Assembly (NCBI GenBank): GCA_900088475.1 | Contig: FLMG01000116.1 | Span: 1-64,000, forward strand | Source: Hyphochytrium catenoides | Lineage: Eukaryota; Sar; Hyphochytriomycetes; Hyphochytriales; Hyphochytriaceae | Direction: 5' to 3' | DNA length: 64,000 nucleotides | Part shown: positions 8,907-20,396 of the stretch, piece after piece | How positions within the stretch are numbered: position 1 is the first letter of the stretch | Layout of the letters: every line of letters starts with the position of its first letter | Notes under the pieces: generated by a model | Seen by the model: the letters and a program-made list of their open reading frames with translations, nothing else | Database searches by the model: none | Told to the model about the DNA's origin: nothing | Program-made: the position numbers and the translations under genes

Positions 8907-11504
8907 TTACATAGAGAACTGCCTTTTGTCTCCAGGTTGTCTCTTTCCATAAGGATTCTCAGCGCTAAAGGCATGGCCACTTTGCGCCAGTCTTCGTTCC
9001 TTTCCCTTGAGATTGTTGGCCTGTTTTCTTGCTGTCTTTCCGGACGTCTTTATATTCAGGTTGACGCCAGGAGGGACAGTAAAGCCAAAAGCCTTTCCTA
9101 CCGCCTGTACGACAGGGATTGCAGTCCAGACGAGACTATGGTGAATATACGGTGCTGCAGAAAGCAATGGAACAAATTCATTGAGAAGTAGGAAGTGTCG
9201 GGTAGGAGATACCCGATAGAAGATGAGGATGCAGAAAGTAAGATTAAATAGAGAAAAAAGAGACAGAGAGCTATGAACCATTTAACCCTTACCTGCAAGT
9301 CGAGGTTGTGGACATTGAAAATGTCCTTTAATGAATGAGAGGCATACGCCAACAAGTAGGACCTATACCCATCCTTCGCACTCTTGTGCAGATAGTAATT
9401 TTTCTCAATGAGCTTTGTCAACTGAGACTGCACGTTCGCAATCTTCGACTGAGGAAATTCATACTCATTTAGAGCAACCTTAGCCTTTTTCAGGTACTTC
9501 AGAAAGGCTAGTTCTTCAGGAAGAAGAAAGAGCAGCGCTCTTCCTGATGTACCCGCTCCTCTAGCGGTTCTTCCCACTCTGTGGATGTACTCCCGAGGAT
9601 CATCAGGCGGGTCGTACTGAATAATCCAATCGACCGCTGGAATGTCTAGACCTCTGGCAGCCACGTCCGTACAAAGAAGAACACCAGTCTTTGCACTGCA
9701 GAAATCGAAGAAAGTGGTTGTTCTTTTCTGCTGCTTCTGCTTGCCGTGGATATCCTTGACGGGAATATCTATGTAATTCAGAAGCTCTCCGTGGAATTTG
9801 ACACTGTTGCAAGAAGAGAAGAAGACCATGATCTTCTTGTTCAAGTTCCTTTTCAGGAAGGTAAAGAGAAGGAGAAAGCGCTTGTCAGATGGGCAGACCA
9901 CGTAGCCCTGTTCCAGTCTGTTTACAGTGGCAATCTCTGCCTTGTCATCCACACCCACGTAGACAGCGTTACTCTTGACTGAGAGCCTGGCCAGATCTTC
10001 AACCTTCTTTGTCTGGGTTGCGCTGAAGAGCATGGACTGCCTCTCCTTGGGAAGAATCTTCACAATCTGGCGCATTTCTTCTTCAAAACCAATAGACAAA
10101 ATCCGATCTGCTTCGTCTATCACCAAGATCTGAAGATTGCGGTATTCAAATCCCTTTGTGTTCTGCAAGTGATCCAGCAACCTTCCGGGCGTAGCCACCA
10201 AGAGATTGACACCCTTGACCAGCTTGTCCGACTCTGTCTTCCTGTTAGCTCCCCCAATGACAAGCCCATGAGTTTGACTGTGGAACTGTGCAAGTTCCTG
10301 CACCACACCATAGATCTGTAATGCTAACTCCCGTGTAGGCGTGATGATGACGCAGCCAAGGCCACGGCGAGGGGTGAACTTTACCCGGCTGAGGAGCTCT
10401 ACTGAGGGGATAAGGAAGGCGAGAGTCTTTCCTGAACCTGTCTTAGCGGCACCTAGGAGATCTTTGCCCGCCAGTAGGTGTGGGATAGCCTTGGCCTGAA
10501 TTGGAGTCATGGTGGTGAACTCCATAGCTTTTAGAGCTTTTTGAGTGGCCTCAGAAAGGGGCATGGAGTCAAAGCGTTGATCAGAGAAGTAATCTACGCC
10601 ATTGGAAGCGTTCTCGGCATCCTTGGTCTCTTTATCTGCTGCCTCCCTCTTCAGTTTCTTGGCTGCTGGGGCCGTTGTCTCGTCTTTCTTCCCTTTCTCT
10701 CCGGACTTCACATCCTCTTCCTCCTCGTCAACATCCTCTCCTGCGCTCTCTCCGTCTTCATCACTCCCTTCTTCGTCCTCCTCCCCGTTCTTGATTTCCT
10801 CGAACTCCATATCACTGACTGACGAGTCGTCCTCCTCTTCTTCCCCATCTCCTGTCTCTTCGGAAGTGCCATCATCTTCTACGTCAGGGTGACCAGCCAA
10901 CTCGACGGGAGGTAGGTCCATCTCTTCGCTTCCGTCGCTTTCAGAACTTTCGCTCGGCTCAACTGGCTCTTCTTCAACCTTTTTCTTTCCCCCTGCCATC
11001 TTCATCATCTCTCTCTTCTTGCTATCATTCAGGGTCTTCTTCTCCTTCTCTACCTCCCCTCTCGCCGTTTTGGTCTTCGTTATCTCTACTATTTTGTTCT
11101 GTGTCTGAGCCCCACTCTTCTTTGTGGCCGCAGCAACTGTTGAAGCCCCTTTCTTTAAGGTTGCATTGTTCTTCTTCTGCACAGGCTCAGCTTGCTTGGA
11201 CTTTTCTACTGTGCCTTTGAGGAATCAGAGGTCAGCTCCGTGTAGGGAGGATGCTCAAGAAGTAATACCTACCGCCATTCTGTTTCATGGAACTCGAGGA
11301 AGGGCCAGGGTTCCGCTTCTTTCCAGCCACTTCGTCTTCTCTCTTTCGCTTTTTGATATCAGTGTTTCCATTCCCTCCCTTGCCTATCTTCTGGCCCTAC
11401 AACGGCTTATTTAGGAGACAATGAAAGGAGTCGCCCAAACCTGACCCGAGCTTGTCTCTTACCTTCTCCATCTCAGCTGGACCGTTCTTCTTACCCTTGC
11501 CCAT
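8907..11504 (-). CDS. HAS1: DEAD-box RNA helicase HAS1/DDX18
   Basis: Four exons: 11463-11504, 11273-11390, 9293-11214 and 8907-9104, in phase, giving 759 residues. HAS1 is a nucleolar ATP-dependent helicase for ribosome biogenesis. The N-terminal ~240 residues are Lys-rich and then strongly acidic (runs of Glu/Asp), longer than in the yeast protein. The helicase core shows the Q motif ([12 protein letters not shown]), Walker [10 protein letters not shown] at about residue 310, [17 protein letters not shown] and HRVGRTARG. The C-terminal exon has [16 protein letters not shown] and a Lys/Arg tail typical of HAS1. The large exon reads on into the last intron until 9098; the donor at 9292 and acceptor at 9105 restore the family C-terminus. 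The first coding exon is only 14 codons. It shares a 569-bp divergent region with the SLP2 gene. Confidence 0.95.
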
Positions 11505-12073
11505 AGTTCAATAAAGGCTCGCCAAGGAAGACGTAGACCGATCGCCCAACGTAGGCGGGCCCGCTTCAAGCGTCTTGTGGCTGGTCCGTAGCGCAGTGTG
11601 GGCGGCGATGACCTTTTGCGAGCTCTGACTCTGAAGCTGTCCCCATCATTGCTTTCTGCTGCTGAAGCTTCTGATTCTTCGTCTTCATACACCAACCGAC
11701 AGCACGCTAGAAATGGCTGGAAGAGCTATTAGCCGTATTCCCGATGAATATGTCATTTACAAGTAATAGGTACGGAAGGATTCGAAATGAGAAGAAGATA
11801 AGGATAACTAACCTCAGTTTAGCGCTGGTAACTATATGAGGAAGTCGGTAACGGCCATCCCCATGATTAGAACTCTGCTTTACTGTTCGTACCTGTGTGA
11901 GACAGGATCTGATGCGAATTCTGAAGCTTCTGGCTCCCTTTCTCTTTCTGCCATCTTACCTCGTTAGAAGCATCTAGGTGGTCAGGGGCCGAAGGCTTAT
12001 CCATACTTTGAGATATCTGTCGTCATAAAGAAGCCAGGCGGCGCTTGCCTTGAAGTCTCACGATACCATCAAG
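11505..12073. promoter_or_regulatory. Divergent promoter region, HAS1 / SLP2
   Basis: The 569 bp between the two start codons must carry both promoters. An Arg-rich minus frame at 11459-11695 overlaps the HAS1 start out of frame and has no other support. No clear motif found. Confidence 0.4.
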
Positions 12074-14667
12074 ATGCAGGCAGGATCAAGGATTTTAGTT
12101 CGGTAAGGACAAGTTGATCGTTAGCAACCAGTGTAAGGTAACGCACCGGCCTCATGTCGCATACGGATTGCTACATACAGAAGCCGGCTGTTGGCAAGAG
12201 CACCGCAGACTTTGGCTTTAAATACACGAAGCTTCGGTTCGACAAGGGTCCTAGGTGCATCTCACTCACAGGACGATTTACCGATAAATCTGGTGAGCAC
12301 TCTAGTCTGCTCTTGACCTCCATTTTTGTAGATTGCCTTGGTGCTGGTACTTCCCTGTTATTTCTCGCTGATAGTCAGCCCCTAGGGCAATCATTCCTTC
12401 TTATCAAGCTGTGTCTTTGTCTTCTCGGTGCCATAGGGCGTCCTTGTTGTTCCTCAGCAGAGGGCATGGGTAGTGGAGCGTTTCGGCAAGTTCCATCAAG
12501 TCTTAGAGCCTGGACTTCATTTTCTCGTCCCAGTGGTGGATCGTATCGCATACGTTCACTCTTTAAAGGAAGAAGCCATCCCAATCCCTAATCAGACGGC
12601 GATCACTCGTGATAACGTCACAATTAGCATTGACGGGGTCCTGTACCTGAAGATTGTCAATCCCTACGATGCCAGTTATGGGGTAAGCTCCACTTTCATT
12701 GCACTAGAGAGTGACGAAAGACAGGAGCACGTTATTGAGCTAGAAGGCTAGGGGAGGGGAGAGTCACGCTTCTTTACAGCCGAGTCGCAAGCTTAATAGA
12801 AAGGACAGGATGGCCAAGGAGAGGTTGTTAACACAACAGGAAGACAAGACCCCGCGCTTGAGAGAAAGACTCTGCGCTTTTGAACTAGAGAAAGAGATGC
12901 TTGGCCAGGCGTTATTGGACGGGATGGCTGTGATCAGTGCGTAGATGGAGGAGAAACTTGAACGGTCCGGCGGTGATAAGGACGATTGTCCGTAGGTGTC
13001 GGACGAACCACCAACAGCTCCATTTGCCCTTTACATGTAGGTTGAAGATGCGGTCTACGCCGTTACTCAACTTGCTCAAACCACAATGCGTTCGGAGCTG
13101 GGCAAGATCACGTTGGACAAGACCTTTGAAGAGCGCGAGTCTCTGAATGCTAATATAGTGGAAGCTATCAATCAGGCATCAGGAGCCTGGGGAATTCGGT
13201 GTCTACGCTATGAGATTCGTAAGGAACTCCTTTCCCGCTTTCGTTTATGGAATCTTACTGGCTACGTATTATGACGGGAGAAGGCTTCCTGCTCTCTTTA
13301 GCTCTCCCCTAAGATGAACTCCTCAGGTTGCTTGCTAGTGTTATCAGCCTAACAGCTTTCCTTTATCATCTGCTTCTGTGGTCCTTGTCGACGTCAGGCG
13401 ATATCTCTCCCCCTAAAAGTGTCAGGGCTGCAATGGACTCGCAGGTAATGCATTGACCACTGTTGAAGGAGGACACTGAGGTCTGACGAAGACATACTGG
13501 AACTTTGACAGGCCGAGGCGGAGAGAAAGAAACGTGCAGAGATACTTGAGTCAGAGGGAGAAAGGCAGTCTTACATCAACGTTGCCGAGGTAAGAAAGAG
13601 ACCGCCCTCAGCAGCGAGCCTTTCGTTGCGGAAAGGGTTCAGGAACGAATAGGAGAATATCCTAAGCCATAAAACGCGAGTTTAGTAGCTCTGGGTCATG
13701 GGAGTACTGGGGCGAGTGAAAGGCTGTCAGGAGGGAGCCCAATCAGAATGAAACGCCAGAATTGACTTGAGACAAAATGGCTTTGTATGATGAGAACCTT
13801 GAAAAATGCGATCGTAGAGAGAGTCTGGTCAGTCTAACGTTTTTGATGCACTCTCGTTTAGGGTAAGAAACAAGCTGTGATTCTCCAGGCGCAGGGAGAA
13901 GCAGAAGGAATAATTGCAAGGGCGAAGGCCACCTCGGCGGGTGTCAAAATGTTAGCTCAAGCTACTCGCACTGCGGGAGGAAGCGACGCTGTCTCGCTCA
14001 GGGTGGCAGAACAGTATGTAGAGGCGTTTAAAGAGCTTGCCAAGAAGAACAACACTATTCTACTCCCAGGTAAGGCCCCTTCCTTTAGCAAACCGCTTTG
14101 TTCACGATGTGTCGTCTTCCTTCTTTCAGTCATTATAAGCATCTTATAACTGTCCAGGGATAACTTTGTGCTCTGGCCGGGATCGAGTTGTTCCCATAGG
14201 TCATTCTTCCGTAGCCCGATATGTTACCTTTGATTCAAATTCTCTATTTCTTGGCTGCCTGTATCTCTACACTCTTTCATCCGTACCAATCTTCCATCCC
14301 ACTCTGCTCCCCCACCCATATTCATCATGAAATGGCTCTCACGTACTAACTTTGGCTCTGTCATTCTTCTCCACCAGCGGCGGTAAATGACCCAGCGTCC
14401 ATGATCGCTTCTGCTATGGCTATATATGACAATGTAAAGGACAACAAAGCCAGAGCTAGTCGTGATGAGGAAGTAGAAGACTCGGGCTCCTTTAGTCCGC
14501 TGAGCACCGGAGCCAACAGTGATGATATGGGCGACACACACATGGATTGGCAGGATTTGACGTGGGAGGAGGATGAGAGCCAAAGCAGGGCTGGAAAGGA
14601 AGCTAAGTCCTTCATGAACAATCCAGAGGGCCAGGAACATAGGTCAAGAGATGATAATAAGCCGTGA
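12074..14667 (+). CDS. Stomatin-like protein 2, mitochondrial (SPFH/band 7)
   Basis: Eight exons in phase: 12074-12102, 12181-12292, 12437-12682, 13041-13218, 13398-13444, 13512-13589, 13862-14069 and 14378-14667; 395 residues. SLP2 is an inner-membrane scaffold that binds cardiolipin, prohibitins and proteases. The first ~35 residues are Arg/Ser/Leu-rich without acids, a matrix-type presequence. The SPFH domain begins VVPQQRAWVVERFGKF and runs to about residue 215 (SIDGVLYLKI, AQTTMRSELGKITLDKTF, NQASGAWGIRCLRYEI). An Ala/Glu/Lys helical region follows (AEAERKKRAEILESEGE), then VAEQYVEAFKELAKKNNTILLP, which is diagnostic for SLP2. The final ~75 residues are acidic and specific to this lineage. 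Convergent with deoxyhypusine hydroxylase, 189 bp between stops. Confidence 0.94.
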
Positions 14668-14856
14668 GAGGAATATGAGCTTTACGAGGAAGGAGGGGTG
14701 AAGGAGGGGGGCCATTGCTCTCAGGGGGCCAGTGCTGACACAGCTTCTGTCATAGGCGTTAGGGGTATATTGATCCCCTGTCACTGCGTGAAGGACTGTC
14801 TTCCATTAACATTTGGTCAATATCGTACAACAGAAACATCTGGATAATAGGCTCGT

Positions 14857-16603
14857 TTACTTCTCCTCCGCCCAGTAATCAATAATGTCCAGAGCAACCT
14901 CACAGCTTTCCTTGACGACCAGCTCTGCATCATCCTTGTACCTTTTGAAACAGGAGAAAGAGAGCAAATATGCCGATGTATTGTCAGCTTCTGATGCTTG
15001 ATTGATTGAGAAGGCGACATTGGTTGCGTACTTTTCAAGGACATTTTCGCATTCCGGAGTCCCAATGGCTCCCAGAGCCTCAGCAGCCTCATGTCGCACC
15101 ATACGATGCTCTTCGCTATCTTCAAGAACCTAATAGGAAGATCGTTAGATGACTCAGGCCCCATCGTACTCCATAGCGGCCGCATCTTACCTTGATTAGG
15201 CTCGGGACAGAAGCAGGATGCATCATCTGGCCGAAGACGTAAGCTACCTCGTGTCTGAAGAGAGCACTTTTATCTGAGAAACCCTCCGCCAGCGCCTGAC
15301 GTTTGTGAAAGAAAAGGATAAGCAACGACTGAGACGGCACGATAAGCAATCACGAAGTCCGAGTCCTACCAGAACATCCTGGTCCGAACCGCGGTTGCGC
15401 AGTGAGAACATGGCTCGGTAGCGGTCAAAGAGGGGCTTGGAGGTGTCCAGCAGAATGTCCTTGAGCTCGTTGGTCGTCAGCTCCGCCTTCAACGCTACTG
15501 GAGGTGCTGGGTCTACTGAATAGTATTTACTCTTCTCAATCAGGCCACTTCCCTCTTCTTCAGCTTTCTGCCGGTGATAAGAAGAGAAGACCATCTCAGT
15601 TTGTGGGGAGAGTCATGGTTTAAGACAGCAAGATATCAGAAGCCAAGGACTTTCGGTGCGTGGTGTTTGGTGGTGAGCAAGACGGCCGAGACTTTGAGAA
15701 GGAGGGTAACAATCGGGTACTCGATGGCCGGAGAGGAACGTGAAACTCCACGCGAGCGACAAGAAGTAAGAAGATGGAACATTAGTCGTACCTGAGTCTG
15801 GCACCACTTCACTCTATCCAGAGCTATCTCACAAGTCTCACTCACTTCAGGGGCAGGATCTGCACAGAACTCCTTCAAGGGGCTCAGAGCCTTATCTGAG
15901 CCAATGGCGCCAAGGGCCTCTGCGGCCTGGAAGAACAGAGTCAGAGGGCTAGGCTGCCTAACAAGATGAAAAAGAGACCGTCTGGGAGACGAAACAAGCA
16001 ATGTGTAGAAGAGCTTCAAGTTCAGGCATTCTGGAAGAGAGGGACTGACACAGCGAAATGATGATCCTCTAATGAAAATTAAGGTCATTAGGAGGTCAGA
16101 GAACCACAGCAAACTCATGTCAGGAGATGAAAGTCACAATAGAGCCTGGCGAGGAAGGGATAAGAAAGACAGAGACAAGAGGACATGAATTTGTCCGGTA
16201 ACCCAATCCAAACGTACAACTTTGAGAGAAATGCTGGCACATACGGGAGCAAAAGTTTACCTCGTGCCTAACCATTACATCGTCACCCACATCCCTCAGC
16301 ACTGACTCTAGAACGGGACATGCTGACTCCTGACCTAGCTGTCCTAACACATAGGCCAACTCATGCCGCATCAACGCGGAGTCCGCCTTATTTTGGAGCG
16401 CTGCGATGAAGTCTTTAGCCAGAAGTAAGCGGAAGACAATAGAAGATAGAGATGGTTTTCGAACCTTTCGCGATGATCTCTACAGCTTCTTCACCCCCTT
16501 TTGTCCTCAAGTAAAAGACGGCACGCGTCCGCTTCCCGATGGGCTCACTGAGGTCGAGGAGGCATCTGCCCAACTTCTCATAGCTCAAGTCCTCGACCTT
16601 CAT
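14857..16603 (-). CDS. DOHH: Deoxyhypusine hydroxylase (HEAT-like diiron enzyme)
   Basis: Seven exons in phase: 16465-16603, 16261-16412, 15792-15926, 15370-15567, 15191-15295, 15032-15129 and 14857-14941; 303 residues, the usual family length. The enzyme hydroxylates deoxyhypusine on eIF5A to finish hypusine, using a diiron centre held by four His-Glu pairs. All four pairs are present: [23 protein letters not shown] (split by an intron after HE), [10 protein letters not shown] and [13 protein letters not shown]. The two halves are internally repeated, and the linker reads [10 protein letters not shown] as in known DOHH. The C-terminal motif [11 protein letters not shown] is conserved. The sixth intron (14942-15031) is 90 nt, a multiple of three and free of stops, so its retention would insert 30 residues without breaking the frame. 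Confidence 0.96.
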
Positions 16604-17815
16604 CCTCCTAGTGGCAGATAGAGTACGACGTAGCTGGCTTATCGAGTGCTTCAGGCGACGTCAGTCCCACACAAAGAATTCCAGCCGCTCAATCAAAGAG
16701 CTGTGAGGCTGCCTCAGCGCTAGCAGCCGGTAAATCGCTGTTGGAGGCGGAGCCAGGTGTGGGACGACCGTGGAAGCCCGAAGTTCCCGTTACTCTTCAC
16801 CTACAGATGATGGGAGGACCAGTGCCTGTGTCTCAATAATGCAACCACTTCTCATGCCAACGCTGTCGTGACAAGCTTCATAGTCTCTCCCTTTCCTGTG
16901 TCTCTCTTTCCTTTGTCTCTCTTCCTCTTCCTCTCTCGCTTCTCTCTCTCTCTTTCTCTCTTCTTTCTCTCTTTCTCTCTCTTCTCTTTTATGACCTTTC
17001 ATAGTAATTTGAGAACTCTTTCTTTGTCCTTTGCTAGGGCCAGTCCTTTCTGTCTCGTTCAGAAGTTCATCTACCTGATCAGGTCTCATTGATGGAGTAC
17101 AACGCACATGCCATCATTCTAAACCAACATAGCAATATCTAGAAAACACACTTCATTTCTATCCTTTATCCTTGATCAGGTTTGTGTGTTCGTCGCATCT
17201 TTGCGTTGTATGTCGCCATCAGAACCTCTGTCAATTGTCATTCAGCAGCCATCACCACCCATCAAAGGCAAACCACAGGAAACCTTCAAACCTTTCTGCA
17301 CTTGCAAGTTTCTCCGAGTCTTTATTACAAGACAAGGCAATAATCTATAAGAGAATTTAATCTCTGAATCTTTCACTGCGGACTCGACTGTGGGAATTTG
17401 AGATATAGGGATGGGTTTTGTATTGGTTGGTGAGAGGACAGAGAGCACATGCATTCTGTCTTTCTCTCTTTCTCTCTCTCTCTTTGTCTCTCTCCTTGAC
17501 TTATCCCCGCTATCCCCTCTTTGCAATCATCTCTCTTTCTCTCTCTGTTTCTCTCTCTATCTCTCTGTCTCTCTTCCTCTGCTCTCACTCTATTGCAGCC
17601 CGCAGCCACATCGCGTCTTAGTGACGCCCACACCTGTCGCTTCAAGAATCATCAGAGCCTCAGAGATCTGCAGCTTGTCACGGATGCCCCAGACTGCACA
17701 GTGATAGTCCCGACTCCGTGATTAGAAGACTCCGGTTCAGAGAACTCTCCGACCAGACATCAAGCAGAGATCGTAGATTCGCCTCGTTAGAGATTGTAAC
17801 AACCCAAGCAGAAAG
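16604..17815. promoter_or_regulatory. Divergent region with CT-rich tracts, DOHH / ATAD3
   Basis: These 1.2 kb between two divergent starts contain no convincing gene. Plus-strand TC microsatellite tracts lie at about 16883-16990, 17455-17495 and 17529-17585. The last two sit upstream of the ATAD3 start and may lie in its promoter or leader. Several Ser/Leu-rich open frames across the tracts are artefacts. Confidence 0.6.
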
Positions 17816-19570
17816 ATGAATTTTGGCTTCGGTCGTGCAAAGGAGCCGTCCCAAGCTCCTACTGGCGGGTCCGATGCTGCTCCGCCTCCTCCTCCGCCAC
17901 CGCCTGAGAAAAAGAGCGGCGGCTCACCATGGCACAATTTTGACCCTTCTGGTCTGGAGCGGGCAGCCAAAGCAGCCAGAGAGCTCGACCAGTCTCGCAA
18001 CGCTAAGGCTGCTGCGGATATTGCCTTAGAACAGGAGCGGTCCAAGCAGATTGAGTACCAAGCGAAAGTGAAGGAACAGGAAGCTGCTTACGAAGCTTAC
18101 AAAGCACAGAGGGTGCAGAAAGAATATGAGGAAAAGCGAAAGACTATAGATTATGAGACGCAGCAGCACCAGCAGCGCGCTCGTTACCAAGATGAACTCA
18201 AGCGCAAGCAATATGCTGACCAGCTAGCAGCGCAAAAATACATGAAGGAGCAGGAACTGAAGAAGCAGGAAGAGATGATCGCCAGACAAGAAGCCCTCCG
18301 ACGCAAGACTTTGGATCATGAAGCTGAGCTCAGGCAGCGTACTGAGATGGCCAGAGTTGCAGCCGAGACAGAGGGTCGCATCAAACAGGAACGGATGAAC
18401 CACGATCTTCACCTTGAGCAAGCCCGTCTGAGAGCTAAGGAACAGCGTGAGACCGTGCTCGAGTCCATCAGACTCATGGGTCAAACGGTAGGCAAAGGCG
18501 TTGATGAATTTTTAGGTGATAGTCAGAAGATGACTTCCGCGGTTGCGACTGTCACCTTTGTTGCCCTCGGTATTTATGCTGCCAAAGTGGGAACGAACGT
18601 GACCGGTCGGTACATTGAAGCTCGTCTAGGGAAGCCGTCTCTGGTGAGGGAGACTTCCCGCCGCAATATGCTCCAGACTCTTGGCAACCCAGTCCCAGCC
18701 ATCAAGCGGATGTTTGCGAAGGCTGATGATGCCCTGCAGGGCGTAGTGTTGGCTTCAGACATCAACCATAAGCTCCAAGTTATTGCTCGTTCAACATTCA
18801 ATACCAAGAAGAACCGGGCACCGTTCAGAAACGTTCTATTTTATGGTCCTCCTGGTACCGGAAAAACACTTTTCGCCAAGCGTCTGGCGAAGCACTCAGG
18901 CCTAGAGTACGCTGTACTTACCGGTGGAGATGTGGCGCCACTGGGCAGACAAGGCGTCACAGAGATCCATAAGCTCTTCGACTGGGCGGAGTCTAGTCGT
19001 CGTGGCCTCCTACTGTTTGTAGATGAGGCTGATGCATTTCTGCAAAAGAGAAGCAATCAGACCATGAGCGAGGACCTGCGAAACGCTCTCAACGCTTTTC
19101 TTTTCCGGACAGGAGAAGCAAGCAACAAATTTATGGTTGTCTTCGCGACAAATGAGCCTGAGCAGTTTGACTGGGCCATCAATGATAGAATTGACGAGAT
19201 GGTTGCATTCAGAGTCCCAGGTCTTGATGAAAGAATCCGGATGCTCGGCATGTACTTCGAGAAGTATGTTCTAACGCCACCTACTAGGTGGTCTAAGAAG
19301 ATTATAGTTGATTCAGAGATCAACATGGAGAAGTTGCAAACTGTGGCGGAGAAGCTTGAAGGGTTTTCTGGTAGAGAGATCTCCAAGCTAGCTATTGCCC
19401 TGCAGGCTGAGGCCTACGGTTCTAGTGACGCAAGACTGACTGAGGAGATGCTGGACTCTGTCGTGGCAGATCATATGCGTCAGCACGAACAGAAGCAGAT
19501 CTGGTACAAGGCTGACCATGTGGGTCACGAACACATGCACAAGCCTGATGCCATGAAACTCGTCACCTAA
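17816..19570 (+). CDS. ATAD3: ATAD3, mitochondrial AAA+ ATPase
   Basis: A single uninterrupted frame of 584 residues, close to the animal ATAD3 isoform length. ATAD3 is an inner-membrane AAA+ protein that contacts the outer membrane and organises nucleoids and cholesterol or lipid traffic. The N-terminus has a Pro run (nine consecutive prolines around residue 25) and the WHNFDPSGLERAAKAAREL segment typical of the family. A long charged coiled coil spans about 60-215. A hydrophobic segment around 240-265 (TVTFVALGIYAAKVG) is the membrane anchor. The AAA+ core shows Walker A GPPGTGKT at about 345, Walker B LLLFVDEADAF at about 400, and sensor/Arg-finger region ATNEPEQFDWAINDRID. The lack of introns is odd here, since nearly every neighbour has several; a retroposed origin is possible but unproven. 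Confidence 0.96.
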   Translation: MNFGFGRAKEPSQAPTGGSDAAPPPPPPPPEKKSGGSPWHNFDPSGLERAAKAARELDQSRNAKAAADIALEQERSKQIEYQAKVKEQEAAYEAYKAQRVQKEYEEKRKTIDYETQQHQQRARYQDELKRKQYADQLAAQKYMKEQELKKQEEMIARQEALRRKTLDHEAELRQRTEMARVAAETEGRIKQERMNHDLHLEQARLRAKEQRETVLESIRLMGQTVGKGVDEFLGDSQKMTSAVATVTFVALGIYAAKVGTNVTGRYIEARLGKPSLVRETSRRNMLQTLGNPVPAIKRMFAKADDALQGVVLASDINHKLQVIARSTFNTKKNRAPFRNVLFYGPPGTGKTLFAKRLAKHSGLEYAVLTGGDVAPLGRQGVTEIHKLFDWAESSRRGLLLFVDEADAFLQKRSNQTMSEDLRNALNAFLFRTGEASNKFMVVFATNEPEQFDWAINDRIDEMVAFRVPGLDERIRMLGMYFEKYVLTPPTRWSKKIIVDSEINMEKLQTVAEKLEGFSGREISKLAIALQAEAYGSSDARLTEEMLDSVVADHMRQHEQKQIWYKADHVGHEHMHKPDAMKLVT

Positions 19571-20396
19571 TGAGAGGAATACAGCCAGGTGCAGAAAAGA
19601 GAAAATAGGTGAGCGGCACTGGTTCCACGCAATCCGTCGAAAGCTGTCTGCAGGGGCACCTCGCTCAAACATCAGTCTTCGATAATCTCGAGACTACAGA
19701 GCAGCTTCTGCTCTTATCAAGATGGTGTGCTTATGATTCCGGTGGTCTAGGTTGGGAGGGCACGTCCCGACCTTCACGTTGCAGATCGCATTGTGCCCAC
19801 CTGAGTAGCGGGCGAAGGCTGTTAGGTCCTTAAACCTTAACTCATAGTAACCTGGTACAGCGGGCACTAATAAATGCACCTCCTGAAGTTATAAAACTAT
19901 ATATAAGTGCGATAAGGCTAGCAGTTACGCTGTATCCTGCTTGTCACAGGGAGGGGCGCATATGATCGAGGCTTCCGAGCGCTAGATATTAGGCAGTTAC
20001 CTCGCCGCCTCCTTGCTACTATGTACCTATGCCACCAGACTGAACAGACTTGAGACTACCACACACGTTAAGCTCAACGAAGAGTCTTCCTTACGTTCAG
20101 CTAGCCACTCCTCTCCTTCAAGGGCCACTGTTCCACCTCTTTTGGCACCAAATAAAGAAAGGTTAATGAATAACAGTTCAAGGCAACAGATGAAGCCACG
20201 GGATGCGAAGCCCTCAGCTATAGAGTTTCTGGCTGTACGAGATCCCGGCGCTAGATGTCATCAGAGGCACTTCGGGTCCTTCACATTCGCTGGACATTGC
20301 AAGAGGGAGTATGAAACACATAGGTTGAGATCGCGTCCTTTATTGCAAACGGGCTTACTAGGTGCTACGAAGAGTGATACAGGAGTACTCAGCAAA
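19571..20396. other. Convergent 3' region, nothing recognised
   Basis: The 826 bp between the ATAD3 and eL27 stops should contain both 3' UTRs. A 61-codon minus frame at 19694-19879 and a 163-codon plus frame at 20013-20504 have no recognisable domain; the second overlaps eL27 exons on the other strand. I do not call a gene. Confidence 0.45.

Noticed and set aside
9098-9292. Hydrophobic C-terminal extension of the HAS1 large exon
   Set aside because: It is intron sequence. Donor GTAAGG at 9292 and acceptor at 9105 restore the conserved family C-terminus in phase.
17411-17704. Ser/Leu-rich open frames over TC repeats (also 2027-2338, 25831-26133)
   Set aside because: Simple-sequence translation open in several frames at once; no start context or domain.
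19694-19879. 61-codon minus frame after ATAD3
   Set aside because: No recognisable domain, no splice partners, and position in a 3' UTR-like gap.
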